Source of the DNA: Angiostrongylus vasorum
Taxonomy: Eukaryota > Nematoda > Chromadorea > Rhabditida > Metastrongylidae
Direction: 5' to 3'
Length of the DNA: 64,000 bases
Assembly: GCA_018806985.1 (NCBI GenBank)
Contig: JADANN010000098.1
Coordinates: forward strand, 558,001 to 622,000
Positions within the stretch are counted from its first letter, which is position 1, and every line of letters begins with the position of its first letter. Below the pieces are notes generated by a model. It saw nothing but the letters and a program-made list of their open reading frames with translations, was not told the origin of the DNA and searched no databases. This document shows positions 35,302 through 46,796 of this stretch, in pieces. The position numbers and the translations under genes are program-made.

Positions 35302-36249
35302 GTAAGTCGTCATAGCCTTCCTAAGGGGGTTCAGTCATTTGTCATTAAACTGCTAAAGCGTCTCTTTTTTGAAAACATGAGTTAAGCAAACCAATGCGAA
35401 AGTTATTTTAATCTTTGCTTTTCAAAAAAGGAGTTTTTAAACAGCTCCTAAGCTGGCATGACTTTTCGTGAAGGTCTTTGAAGGACGACTTTAATGGAAG
35501 TGGATTTTCCGTACGAGTGACGACGCTGGTTTGACTGTTCGGCTTCATGGTAAAACCATTTCCACTGTAAACGTTACTGTTGAAAGCAACGGTGAAGAAC
35601 GTTCGCGCTTCCAGATGCTATTCCAACCATTTGAGTCGACCACTATTTTTAATGCTTTTCGAAAACTTCATAAAATCTACCAAATGACTCTAAATCTTAG
35701 TATGAAAGAGTTCTGTCTCGGTAATAGGAATACTTACCTGTTGATGGCTTTAAGTGACGTGCAGGGATTACTAGCCACCCTTCTACCACTCTAATGAGCT
35801 ATTTTTAACATGATCCAGAATGAAAAGGGTTCTAGCTTATCATGAGTGCTTCCATTCGTTTTTCTGTCATGTTTGCTGTCGATTAAGAAATGAACACTCT
35901 AGAAGGCCAAAAAATTGGGCTTGTCAAGAGTGCCGAATACCCACAGTGGTGAGAAGGCCGCGCTATTACCAACTGCTGGTAATGTCATGACGATTATAAG
36001 CGCGTACACAAACATTACTGTTTTCAGCGGTTGGAAAAACTCCTACCTTTGAGGTCGAGAAAGCGGAAAAGCTCTCTGGTCAGGTAAAAAGCACGGGATT
36101 TAGCTTTCCATAATATTCCAGCCTGTGAACGGTTGGCTGGGAATTCGAACACTTGAAGAGACTTTAATAGATTTCGGGAACTCCGCATTCATCAACTATT
36201 ATGCCTTCAGTTATCGAATGACTCAAATATTAGAATATGCACAAAGCAT

Positions 36250-36530
36250 TCGGCGTTGATCAATTCCTGTGGAACGGCCACGCACTCGAATTCATCAGTC
36301 ACAGTGAGGTGAATGAATGCAGTAAATGCATATGTGACATACACAATGATTTGTAGTGGTCAAACGATGTATCAAAACAGTGCTGTCATCACTTGGTCAG
36401 GACTGTACCAATCTGAAGACCCCAGAGAAATGCAAACATTGGCCAGCTTGCGGAGCGGGATTCAACTAACGCCCACGTGTGTACTGCAGGACACCTATAA
36501 CCAGTGTTCTACATGCGTCGATGACTCCAG
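36250..36530 (-). mobile_element. SINE-1, diverged
   Basis: Reverse copy: GTTGATCAATTCCTG at the left (3' end), GGTCAGGACTGTACCAATCT in the body, and GCGGGATTCAACTAAC...ACCAGTGTTCTACAT as the decayed tRNA-like head. Confidence 0.6.
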
Positions 36531-36722
36531 CAAACGTTAGAGAAATCCCATCCATTCTTGACCCCACTAAACACTATCTGTTGGGCTTTGTCCGCCAAAA
36601 TTTTGCATTCTGTTATGATACCTTCCACTTTCTACTGTTGGCAACCATGGACTAGTCTCGGCTATGAGGCCCAACAATTTTTCTAACATGACCCGAAATC
36701 ACATAAGGGCGCGTGTGGCGCG

Positions 36723-37107
36723 CTTGGATTCTTGGACGGCCCGTCCACACTAGTTCTGCGGGCCCCAGCATAAATTCCACTTTTTCGGAGTTTTGCTAGT
36801 TTAGCCATTGTGCTTTCCCGGAGTCGCGAGGTCAGCCTGGCCAAATTCTGCACCAGATCGTCACCACCGCAGGCAGTTGCCACCCTTGTGGATCAGAGGG
36901 AGATTTGCCACCATGCGACTAGTTTGATAACAGGACGGTGGTGGATCCTACTATTGGTTTACTGTTAGCTGTGCTTTCTGGTGGAAACGCTGAACTCCTC
37001 CTCAGCCTGGGAGACCCTGCTGGGTGGACGTAACCCCCGCTGTAAATCGCAGCCCGACACCCAGGAACACCTCCCAGCCACGATGAGGCGGTAAACCTTT
37101 GAGAGGT
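36723..37107 (-). mobile_element. HR1 SINE-like repeat
   Basis: Reverse copy with tail TTGGATTCTTGGACGGCCCG at the left and GATGAGGCGGTAAACC at the right. Its end is also the left edge of the 2-kb duplication. Confidence 0.85.
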
Positions 37108-37464
37108 GGTGCTTGATAATGTCTCTAAATCTGTTACGAAAGCAAAGGTAGGAGATATCGTTCCCGGATGAGAGACTAGTATTCCTTGCTAGATGGAAGG
37201 GAAAGGTGCGCCTTAGCATGTGTGGAAAAGTACACGGGACAGCAACAGGTACTATGTTGAAAGTCAGGATTTAAGAGCTACAGAAGGAAATACGTCTAAA
37301 AAGCCTAGTGGCAGAGCATGAAACACTGAAAAGAATAGCCGAGGTCACTTTTGCAGCGCACAGTGGGTACCATAGTTAATGAAATTAAAGCTCGATTTTG
37401 TGTAGATCGTTTGGTAGAACATGAATTAAATTATCTTATTTGTCAATAAGTAAGGGTTATTCAG

Positions 37465-38177
37465 GTTTACCTTGCACTAATCAACGCCTTCAACCACTTG
37501 CCGTTTTGCGCTCTTCTTGGCGAAAAGGTGCTTTGCATGCATGGAGGTCTTTCTCCTTATATCACCACATTAGAAGATATCGAAAGGGTTCGTTTAGATC
37601 TTTCTCTGGTTTTTTGTATTACCCTAACCTCAACACCACAGATCTTCTGGAAGTGCAATGGTTATAGATGCTGGGCAATACGTGCGTGGTCACCAGTCCG
37701 CCCTTATCCCTAGTCAATCCAGATGCTCGTCCTTCTGTAGTCCGCAAATTGGTAGCAAACTTATGCTGAAAGCTCCCTCTGATTCCTAAGAGACTATTTG
37801 AGAAGAAAATTTGGCAACGCTCTACTTGAGCTATCCCAGAACCACAGAGAGAATCCATTCGACTGCTCTTCAACGACATTCATGAAGAAGACAAGTTTCT
37901 CAACAAACAGCCGAACCTATACGCTCATAGGAGGACTTTCTTCAATAACACATGCGAGTCAACCAAGTTTCTTGCACTCTCTATAATATGTGAAATCGGG
38001 CCATACAAGTCATAAAAATGATAAAAGAAAACAGCTCTTTGATGGTTAAGAGGTGAAAAAAACACTAAGTTTTTTTGTTTAATTGCTGACGGAAATTTGC
38101 AGATCCCACGTCCATCAATAATACCTCCATATGGTATAATGTGCGATATCGTTTGGGCAGATCCAGACGTCCTTCAA
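37465..38177 (+). pseudogene. PP1-like phosphatase fragment (two exons)
   Basis: Exons 37465-37587 ([28 protein letters not shown], ending LEDIER) and 38103-38177 ([25 protein letters not shown]) have intact splice sites and frames. They correspond to exons 5 and 6 of the full gene at 49465-56890; one residue differs (WADP here, WSDP there). The exons with GDLHG, GNHED, RAHQ and SAPNY are absent nearby, so this cannot make a phosphatase. Confidence 0.85.
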
Positions 38178-38606
38178 GTGAGGATCTCTTCTATTAAGTG
38201 GCTTACATGTTAAAAACTGCGTATCAGTGAAAGATAAAACAGCAATATTACCACATTTGCGATGGTACACCTTGATGTCAATGCCGACGTGTGGGCACTT
38301 CATTTAGAACCGTTCGATTTATTCCATTACCGTTTCTTTTCACGCAAACCTTTAACTGTGATACTATTCACATCAAATCAGTAGTTACCTGACCACAGAT
38401 TATGGTAAGTGTTCCCCTTGTGATTTCCGTGCGTACTGTAGGGGATACAGCAATAAAGAGAATGGTGCTTACGAAAAGAGTAGTAGGATATCTAGATGTT
38501 GGACTATTATAAAGAACATGCGGCATGTATCCAAGTGCAGTAGAATGAACTTAATGGTCTATATGAATGAGGGGGTCCAGGGATTTTTAATGGTATGGAA
38601 AACAAG

Positions 38607-38880
38607 GGCGCGTGTGGCGCAGTGGTTGGAGGCGTCCTGCAAGAGACACGTAGAACCGATCCCGGCGCCTACGGCCCATCAAGCCTTCCATTCTTCCGGT
38701 TCGAGAAATTGGTACCCAAAATTTGTCTGGGAGGATAGCAGTACTGGCTCGATACATCGGTAGGCCACCATGAGTCATTGTAAAGGCCAGAAATGCATTC
38801 AATCACCTCCAACGACACCTAATGAAGTCGAATGCGTGGCACATCCCTCAGGGATTGATCAACGCCGACAGCTTTTAGAG
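38607..38880 (+). mobile_element. SINE-1 (tRNA-derived)
   Basis: Head resembles a tRNA gene: GTGTGGCGCAGTGGTTGGAG (A box) and AGAACCGATCCCGGCGCC (B-box region). The body has AAGCCTTCCATTCTTCCGG, TCTGGGAGGATAGCAGTACT and GGCTCGATACATCGGT; the 3' end has CCCTCAGGGATTGATCAACG. Other copies at 46797, 51572, 55696, 56252 (+) and 27985, 36250, 40855, 46490 (-). Confidence 0.8.
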
Positions 38881-38889
38881 CTTTTAACA

Positions 38890-39930
38890 TCACATATATT
38901 ATGCGGATTCCAGCTCCTCTCTCATTCAACTTGCTTTCTCGCATCGGTGTTTCGGGAAGGTTTCTAGGTGTGCACATGGGGTCGTTTGCTAATTGAGGTC
39001 TTTCATCTTTCTTATTAGTATGGTTTAACGCTCTTCAAGTACCTTCTACCTAGAATCCAGGAGAGTTGTGCCAGAGTGTTTCCAGCTTTCTATGCTGTTG
39101 TTTCCCATAAAAACTTTAAAGAAAAATTTAGGCATCAATTGCTGGGCCATAATTAAAAACACCTTCCTGATCACAACTGGAGACTCTCGTTTTTAGCCGA
39201 ATCGAATAAGTGCCCTGGGCGCGCAATTGACCGGCGTCTCTTCCACTGTGCTATTAGCACCGAGTTTATGCCTTTCCCATGGAAATATCTAACAGCAAGC
39301 TTCTCAACTTGTAGGAATTTCTTGGATGTGGGTAAAATCAGGAATGTGTGGGGGTCACCAGATCATAGAAAATAAAAATCTAGCCAATCTATCGAAAACT
39401 AAACGCGAATCTACAGAGAAGATGTTGGGATTTACAAATAAAACATAACCTACCCACTATATCGACGATCGTCACTTACTGTGATGAATGTACGACTTTT
39501 CGTTAGAGGAAGGTTACTTTATGGATTAAACCAGGTGACAGACAAATTGGCGACAGGCTCGACTTGTTATTGTTGAAATTTCATTCTTCAGCGACTAATC
39601 TTCTCACGAACTCGCATTAGACAAGAGTTGAATCGGATTGTTCAAACAAAGGGTAAACGATCTCTTCAAATTAAATTAATGAAAATCTTTACCATTGTTA
39701 ATGTGCTGCCTTGCCTTTCGTGCAATACTTGAGAGAACGGGTGGCTATGGGGATTTCATTGAAATTCGGGTAAACTTTGTTTATGTGTTCCCTGTCAGTA
39801 ACTGGAAGAAAAATCATGAAGAACAGCGAGTGTTCAAAAAGTTTTTTTCCCATAAAAGTGGAATTTTGATTGCGGTTTTCTGCCGAGGTTATGGAAGTAT
39901 TTCATTGAGTGGATTGCGGAGCAACCTTAC
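38890..39930. other. Non-coding stretch, nothing recognised
   Basis: No gene or repeat could be supported between the SINE-1 and the hammerhead-like motif at 39938. Confidence 0.3.
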
Positions 39931-39937
39931 CCTTATC

Positions 39938-39975
39938 GGGCTTTGATGAAGGCGAAATCTGCCGAAACGTGAGCT
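39938..39975 (+). ncRNA. Hammerhead-like motif
   Basis: GGCT-TTGATGA-A-GGCGAAATCTGCC-GAAA-CGTG-AGCTA. The GATGA and GAAA boxes are present, but C3 is T and the cleavage trinucleotide reads GTG. Presumably a relic of a PLE end; little else of the element is visible around it. Confidence 0.45.
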
Positions 39976-40039
39976 ATCGTGAAATAAATGTTGTAATAAC
40001 AACCTCTCATCTGCTCACTGAAGAAGCCACCAAGCTATT

Positions 40040-40850
40040 AATCAGTGTCGAGGTTAACAGACATTTCTGAAGATTACTAAACTTTATCTGCTATTGATTT
40101 ATCTAATTCCAATGACAAAGTTCTCGCCATGCCCAAGTAAGAAACGTGGGTCTAAAATCAAACAGACAAGCGACAGGTTCTAGTGTTTGGCCTTTCGCCT
40201 CCATAACTTCAGTTGTATGGAAGCTCATTTAAAAAGAAAGGAAAAAAATATACCTGATCGAAACAGTCCTATCAAAACCTGTATCCGCACAATTTCTTTG
40301 GATCAATTGCTGATTGCTTAAAGATTTTAGCAATCATATAAATAGGACCAAAGCGCCTACTTATTCAAGTGGTTCGAATCAAAAACAAACTTGATATAAG
40401 CGTTCGTAAAACCCACGCGTCTTTGCCATCAAGAAACAAGTTGATTTCTTCCAGTATTGGTTAATTGCAAATTCTTGAAAACGACAAATTCCTCAGAGAA
40501 ATGACAGAAGATCGACAACGGTTCGGAATTTTTTTCCTTAAAGCAGCTGCTTCTCCTTGATTTTGCAGATGCTGAACCTTCAACACTTCATCGATGCTCT
40601 ATATATTAGGCTCGTAGAGAACCATTTTTCGACTTCAATCTGTACCTTTAAGTGGTATATCAGAACGTGGAGTGAACTTCATTAATCAAAACAAACACCG
40701 TCGGAGACCCTAGATTTTTGCCAATAGGGACAAGTGCACTTATGAAACAACTTTAAAGGAAGAAAGTGACCTTTGCAATGAATATATAATAACATATCAT
40801 TTAAGAAAGTGAAACCATTGTTAAAAAATGAAGATTTAAACGGATGAGAG
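40040..40850. other. Non-coding stretch, nothing recognised
   Basis: AT-rich DNA without supported features. Confidence 0.3.
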
Positions 40851-40854
40851 CTCT

Positions 40855-41105
40855 AGGCGTTAACCAATCCTTGACGGATACTCCATCCAACCAACTTCAT
40901 AGGGCATCATTAGGGGTAGTTGATTGCATACCTCGCCTACACAGTGACTTGAGATGCTCTGTAGATGTACCCAGTCAATCATTTTATCCTCCCAGACATT
41001 TGTGAAACCAATGCACCCAGCTTGGAGGTACGAAAGGGGTTTAGTGCCTTTAGGGGTTCGTGATTGAAGCAAAGCCCACTGTTTATACAGGCCACCTCTG
41101 ACCAC
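40855..41105 (-). mobile_element. SINE-1, diverged
   Basis: Reverse copy recognised by ACCAATCCTTGACGGAT (3' end), GATTGCATACC and TTTATCCTCCCAGACATTTG in the body. The tRNA-like head is not clear. Confidence 0.6.
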
Positions 41106-41545
41106 TGAACTTTACGCGCCCCTTGCTAAAACATATACAGGAAGAATGAAGTTGTAATCCGAACACTAATTGCCTGGAACTTTAGTACAAAAACGAACTC
41201 TCGAGGACCTTTTTGAAGGTGGATGTCGATTGTTGCTTTCAGATGATCGCCGTCTACTACTAATGCGCACCCACGACCTCCTTTCATATCAAAACTCGTA
41301 TCTCTGGAATGAAGTTTTTCCGCTTATCCATGTGCTCGAAAGCTGTTTTCCAGCGCCGTCATTAGTAGTGGTATTTTACAACCCATGTTTCAGAACATGA
41401 AACAAAACGATATGTTCCCAGGATCGACTTTCTATTAACCTCAGCATTTGAATATGAATGCACCGTTTTCTTGTTCAGCAATTGCGAGGTTGTTAAACTA
41501 ACATACATTTACTTCCATAGAAAAACACAATACAATACAACGAGT

Positions 41546-41581
41546 AGCTGACGTTTCGGCAGTATCGCCTTCTTCAGAGCC
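41546..41581 (-). ncRNA. Hammerhead ribozyme candidate, core intact
   Basis: Minus strand: GGCT-CTGAAGA-A-GGCGATACTGCC-GAAA-CGTC-AGCT. It fits CTGANGA and GAAA with a one-base-pair stem III (A to U across CG) and cleavage after GTC. Stem II pairs GGCG with TGCC (one wobble); stem I is GGCT/AGCT with a wobble. One extra A precedes stem II, as in all copies here. Among the best candidates for activity. Confidence 0.65.
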
Positions 41582-41956
41582 TGGAAGGGTATACTGATAT
41601 ACAATTTACTGGGCCAAACGCTTCAGTAACACTTTCAAAAAAGACGAAAGACTTTATGGTAATTACATAATCAACAACTTGCCACCATAGCAGAGATGAA
41701 TGCCCAGAGGTCATACGCGACCTAATCCCGTATGTTCGCATCAATTTATGATGTGAAATGGTGCAGTCATCAACCTTATGCGACTATAATCAGCTGTTCT
41801 AACCTTCCTCATTGGAAGTCACGAAAAAAAAGCAGTGAGTGTTTCGAGAAGCTATTGATCATATAATTGGCATAGAGCTTTTTCTTCTTTTGTAAGTGTT
41901 GTTGAAGCGTTTAGCCTAATAAATTGTATACATTGTAATACCAGTATACCCTTCCT

Positions 41957-41992
41957 GGCTCTGAACAAGGCGATACTACCGAAACGTCAGCT
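41957..41992 (+). ncRNA. Hammerhead-like motif, G8 mutated
   Basis: GGCT-CTGAACA-A-GGCGATACTACC-GAAA-CGTC-AGCT. Inverted partner of the 41546 motif. Core G8 is C and stem II is weakened, so activity is unlikely. Confidence 0.5.
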
Positions 41993-42394
41993 ACTGTTGT
42001 ATTCCATTGTGTTTTTCTATGGAAGTAAATCTATGCTGTTTAACAACCTCACGATTTAGCTAAACAAGAAAACGACGCAAACGATATGTCCTTCTTCTGT
42101 TTGAGCGTACTATCTCATCCAGCTAAAATCATTTTAAATCCAATCTTTGTGGAATAAGTCGAAACCTATTGCAAAGAGGGATGAGAATGGAGTGGAAAAA
42201 GCGGGATTTACTTCAACGGCTGTTCTGCTTTTCCTATTGAGCGAATACATTGTAGCTTATTTATGTAATTCAATAGAGTTCTTGATTTAACGACTTAGAA
42301 AACGCCAAATAAGAACATTTTTTATGGGATGAATTAGACAGCGGAGAGACGGAGATTAAGACGGAGATTTTATATGGAACAGTTGGAAGCTATG

Positions 42395-42630
42395 GAAAAA
42401 AAATCGAGTGCTCAACAAATAATTTAGACAAGAAAGAGCATGTGGGCATAATGCGAACAGAGGGAACCATTATTAGTATTAGAACTAGCTGAGAGACAAG
42501 CGAAGCCAAGGATCTGCATGACGTGGTGCTAAAGGCGTTAACCCCCGGAAAGGGTAACAGCGAGTTCGTTCCCACCGCAGACAGTTTTGCAAATATCTCA
42601 GCATCATTGTGGTTGAGTCACCATTATTAG
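42395..42630 (+). mobile_element. SINE-3 copy, diverged
   Basis: Contains GAACTAGCTGAGAGACAAGC, GATCTGCATGACGTGGTG, GCGTTAACCCCCGGAAAGG and TTTTGCAAATATCTCAGCA in the same order as the right arm at 47497-47650. Single arm only. Confidence 0.65.
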
Positions 42631-42639
42631 TGTTATTCT

Positions 42640-43930
42640 GACTAGGAACAGCAGAAAAAACACTTCCTCTTTGACCCGAATATTCTTCTACACATTTGGG
42701 GTGGTGTATTTATTACGTCTATGTTTTTTAGGCAGCGAGAGCACAGTGGCTGAGACACCGTTCAGTACGCGTAGGACCTGGTTCAACGTCGCAAGGAAAT
42801 AGAAAGGCACATGGCGTTTTTTTTCTTTTTCACTAATAATCTTGTAGAACACTGCTATTTATTCGGCAGGTGTTGCTTTTATGAGATCTCAACATAATGT
42901 GATAGCTTTATACATTTCTTTATTCATCTTTCATACTTTAGTTGGATAATATCATCTGTGCATACAGTTATCCGTTCATTAAATTCACTGAAAGGCGAGC
43001 AACAAACCAAAAAGTCCAAGACGAAAAAACCATTCTTACTACAGTTGTTTGTTTACTTAATTTTTGGGAGAGAAAAAGAGAGAGAGAGAGAGCGTGGACG
43101 ATTAAATTTGCTTTGATCAAAAATTTGTTATTGACGCGCCTTTGGGAAATCACCAAGTAAACAAAAGGAAATGTAAAACACCAAAAATCAGAACGGTAAA
43201 AAATGAAAGAAAAAAGAGGGAAAACAAAAGTTAAAGAAACAAAACAGTGAGCTAATTTTAGGGAAAAAAAGAACGAAGGTTCTATTTTTAAAGAAAAAGC
43301 ACCCAGCCAATGTTGATTAGTCAAAGTCATATTTGCCTTTCTGCACACTTCTCGATAGCAGCCGAGAATTCTACGATCCTTACAGTAGTTGAGACAGCAC
43401 GGCTCTACCGATCTGTGGATGAAATTTTGATTTACCCTCCTGTGGCGCGTATGTACATTTATGAAATACTCTTCCATTTCCAAATCTGCTCTGAATGAAA
43501 AATTTGCTGAAAACTGGGCGCTAAATTTGAATTTTTGGAGAATCCTATGCAAGGGCAGTAGCTCATAAACACTGCCAATATATTATAGCACATCACTGTT
43601 TTCTTCTAGACAAAAAGTCCATTTGTTCAGTGTCTTTTGTTTTCGAAACAGAAAGATTCGGAGAAAAAAAATTTATTTGGTGGGCGCCTCAAATATCGGG
43701 ACTTTTATTATGCAGAATAAAAAACTTTTTGGGCACAAATTCATATTTTTTTACGGCATTATTAAATTGAAGAAAGTTTAATATGAATTACATATTTTAG
43801 ATTTTAGAAATTTAGCTTTAGACCTATTAATGGTCATTTCTATCGTACTGTGTGAGTCCTGTACGATTCGTATGCGTGCGAATGTGTTTATTTACGATCT
43901 GTTGAAAAAACAAACTATTATCAGCGGATA
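42640..43930. other. Non-coding; tRNA-like scrap and GA tract
   Basis: At 42735-42790 a tRNA-like scrap (GAGCACAGTGGCTGAGAC, then GGTTCAACGTC) is probably a SINE relic. At 43070-43095 there is a GA microsatellite. The 194-aa minus-strand frame 43552-42968 spans purine-rich DNA and looks like a chance frame. Confidence 0.4.
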
Positions 43931-43934
43931 GTCA

Positions 43935-44155
43935 TATGAACAACAGCCTCCCTGTATAAATGAGCAACTGCCTGGTGAGCATACCTCATTCGTGCGGTAT
44001 TCACAGAAGATCCGCCTCGGTACGACTACGAAGAAGCAAAATCGAAATAACGAACAACTGCATGGACCACCGACACGGATCACATCGGCTCTGATGAGAG
44101 ACGAAGACGCCGAAACTTTAGCCGGAATAAATATGTTTATCAACTTCGTGTAGGC
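43935..44155 (+). mobile_element. Short hammerhead-bearing element
   Basis: About 220 bp related to 53160-53385 and, reversed, to 48635-48845: CCTGTATAAA near the start, CGGATCACATCGGCTCTGAT at the motif, then AATAAATATGTTTATCAACT and TCGTGTAGGCTCG at the end. No coding capacity. Confidence 0.65.
44085..44126 (+). ncRNA. Hammerhead-like motif
   Basis: TCGGCT-CTGATGA-GAGACGAAGACGCC-GAAA-CTTT-AGCCGGA. Core boxes are perfect and stem I pairs GGCT with AGCC, but stem II pairs poorly. Activity doubtful. Confidence 0.5.
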
Positions 44156-44159
44156 TCGA

Positions 44160-44625
44160 AAATTTAAAAACGTGTTTATTTATGGTGTAATTGTGTTTTT
44201 TGACACGTTGACTACGATATTTCAAAAAAAGAACAGGTTTAAAAAAACAAATTGGTGTAAAACAAACACTGGAATAAAAATAGAGCCATGTGAAAAATTT
44301 GTCCAAATTGGGGAAACAAACGTCGTCGGTTAAGAGCTGCCAATAATGGTTTACCACTATCTGATGGTTAAAGAGATTAGGAATCGTTGAATTGCGAATG
44401 ACAAGGTGAACTCCACCTCATGAGGAGGCTAATTCCCACATTTTCATCTAGGACTCAGTTAATAGTTAAGCTCACACATCACTACAGAGCTCCACAACAT
44501 TAGTGTGGCTCGCTAAATGTGACCCTGTGCAAGTTCTAAAGTTGGAGAAACCGCTAGAATGTCAGCCGCTATTCAATAAGCCTTGTTATTGACAACCTTA
44601 TATCTGCTCTAAATGAAGAAGCAAG
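44160..44625. other. Non-coding stretch, nothing recognised
   Basis: A possible very decayed hammerhead relic (AAACCGCTAGAATGTCAGCC near 44550) is the only notable sequence. Confidence 0.3.
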
Positions 44626-44629
44626 TTTC

Positions 44630-44970
44630 CTTATAACGGCCGCACAAATTTTTGTACCACTGCAAATGGTGAAAGTGAAAATTGTTGGAGGCAGTTCGCC
44701 TTCGAATGGGTTTTGAAGCATTTCTCGTTTGGTAATTCGTCGAGGGATTTAAAGGAAAAGAAGCCGCTTGGCGAGAGCGCTTGCTGTGTATGGTGGACGA
44801 AGCAGAATTTCATAGCCCAACTCGTTCAAGTTTTGCAGAGCCTGTTGTGCGATGTGTAGCCCCGCATTATCGTAGAGAAGTGCCCCTTTCTTTCTGCTGC
44901 TCAGTGCGAAAAGGAGCAGCTGTACTTTCTGGTGCATATCGCCGAATCCCTGTTCCCCGTAAACATTTCA
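44630..44970 (-). pseudogene. Mariner-like transposase fragment
   Basis: Minus strand reads ALLYDNAGLHIAQQALQNL, then NELGYEILLRPPYTAS, followed after a frameshift by LKSLDELPNEKCF. This matches the C-terminal catalytic part of Tc1/mariner-family transposases (HDNARPH, PPYSPDLAP and following). The second catalytic Asp is retained in YDNAG; the PDLAP motif is broken. N-terminal half and terminal repeats were not found. Confidence 0.75.
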
Positions 44971-45114
44971 CCCCAATTCCGGAAACTATCCGGTATAACA
45001 CTACCAGATTGGAATCGCATTCATTTTGGGCAATACAACAATTCGATTTAGCAACTACTCTACTGACAGCTTTGAAAACAAAGATGACATATCGCTGAGT
45101 TATTGAAAATCTCA

Positions 45115-45980
45115 TAAAGCTGAAGAAAAAATTTTTGTTCTTGAACCGGAGCTTTGTAATGCCATGGTTCTCTCCCAGTACAGCTTCTCTTATAAAAATA
45201 AGAGCTATGAAGTTTACAATTTTCCCTCACACAGTAGCTGTCGAGATGCGTGGAAAGAGCGATAACTAGTTAGCGCAAGGTTAGAAGATTCTAGTGGGTG
45301 GTAGACCATTTCATCGCAATAATTCATTCGACTTTTCTACAGCCAGCTTTTATAACGAGTTTTCAAATGCTGAAAACTACGGGATGAGACTTCTTTTCAT
45401 CATCGTCTTCTCATGAAACTCTAATTTGAAACATGATAAGTTGCCTCGGCTCACATAAATACTTCTGTTGAACGTCGTCCATCGTTGACATGATCCATTT
45501 TTATCGTCTTTGCAATCACATATAAAATGCGTTGTTTTCGTTGTGTCAAAAGAAGCTTAGCGCGGACTGATGACGTCGATTTGACTGTAATTCATTTAAG
45601 AAATATAGCACCTATTTCACAACATTTTTCTTTTGCCTCCGTAATATTTCCCAAGTGGCGAACGACTATCGAATCATCTTTAATCTTTCAAATAGTTCTG
45701 AAGGAGTAGCTTCGATTATCGCCTTCAGATACTCGTTGTCAATCGCTGATTCGCAGACTCGGCCTTGTCCTTCATGGAGAATCATATATACTGTAAGGAC
45801 TTTTTAGAACCATGTGTGTACAACGTGTTCGGATATTGTTCCTCGGTCTTCGATAACATTGGAGACCCTATCGTTATATTAAACCCTAGTTTGGAAACGT
45901 GAAATAAAACGGTAAGATGTTCACATGGTGGACGTTCTATTTCAGACATTATTTTTATTTTCAATTTCACAATAGTCGTC
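45115..45980. other. Non-coding stretch, nothing recognised
   Basis: No gene, RNA or repeat recognised. Confidence 0.3.
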
Positions 45981-45981
45981 A

Positions 45982-46070
45982 TCACGTCTGTTGTGCGGAA
46001 CCCAACGCTTCTGGCATTCGACTCGTTGCCGGTATTGAATATGTGCGCTAGAAGAGTTGGAAAGGCAGTG
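45982..46070 (-). mobile_element. SINE-2 3'-end fragment
   Basis: CATCACGTCTGTTGTGCGGA followed by ACGCTTCTGGCATTCGACTCG matches the reverse complement of the SINE-2 3' part. Truncated. Confidence 0.5.
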
Positions 46071-46489
46071 ACACCATTTTCACCAAAGGGCAAAAAGTTA
46101 AAAAGTAGCACGCGAGAGCTCTTACAAATTTTTCCTTCCGAATATGTTCTGGTGCAACGAAAGATTTTATGAGACTATGCTCTAACAGAAACAGTCACTA
46201 AATTTGATGTCAAGTGAGGGAAGGTCCATGTTAGATAACTCATACAGCACGTTTTGCAAGGAAGAGAAATCCGAAATATTTTTTGGATGGAACGAAATTC
46301 TAGCACCTAGTACTCCATCGTTCGAAGCGTTCGTGGTCGATGATGCACGAATTATGAGTGCTTCAAGCTGAAAACTGCTGCTGCGTTCAAAAATGTCTGA
46401 AAATCTCCCTAGTTATTTTCTTTATTGAAGTTTGCTAAACCACTTTAAGTTCACTTATGCTACCTCACACACCATATTGTAACTAAAAA

Positions 46490-46745
46490 AGAATGAAGCA
46501 TTCGGTATCCATCAATCCTTGAAAAATTTACCACGCATTCGACTTCATCAAATATTGTTAGAGGGCATGTACAATGAATTACCGTAGCGTATCGATGTAA
46601 TGAGCCGTGATGTTGCCCTCCCAGAAAAAGTGTGGTAGCAGTTCGCTCTTCCTGGACTGACAGAAGGCATAGCGAACTCAGGAAGAGGGACCGAATCAAC
46701 GACCGATCGGGTACGTATTGCATGCCACCTCTATTCCTTGTGTTA
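46490..46745 (-). mobile_element. SINE-1, diverged
   Basis: Reverse copy: CATCAATCCTTGAAAAATT and CATTCGACTTCATCAA at the 3' end, then TATCGATGTAATGAGCC and TTGCCCTCCCAGAAAAAGTG. The head is incomplete. Confidence 0.6.
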
Positions 46746-46796
46746 CAATAGCCCCTAAATTTAGTTATACGATATTAAACGCATTATTATCTAGCT

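Larger units (their letters stand above)
36723..38785 (+). repeat. Partial duplication of phosphatase locus (copy 1)
   Basis: Nearly identical to 53819-55880, with only scattered substitutions and small indels, many in homopolymers. It includes a reverse HR1 (36723-37107), two phosphatase exons and most of a SINE-1. The left break coincides with the 3' end of HR1 and the right break lies inside SINE-1, where similarity falls off. Confidence 0.9.
41455..42075. mobile_element. Foldback element with hammerhead in each arm
   Basis: Two inverted arms of about 150-170 bp (about 41460-41640 and 41900-42070) share AACACAATACAATACAACG / its complement, the hammerhead-like motif, CTGGAAGGGTATACTG and CAATTTACTGGGCCAAACG-like sequence. 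The 260-bp centre is unique. It looks like two PLE ends in inverted order, or a short non-autonomous derivative. Confidence 0.75.

Noticed and set aside
38607..38680. tRNA gene
   Set aside because: The tRNA-like A and B boxes are the head of a repeated SINE family with a common 200-base body; no clean cloverleaf with a matching acceptor stem was seen.
42968..43552. 194-aa minus-strand open frame, the longest in the window
   Set aside because: It crosses GA-rich low-complexity DNA, is rich in Phe/Leu/Ser, has no recognisable domain and no splice context.
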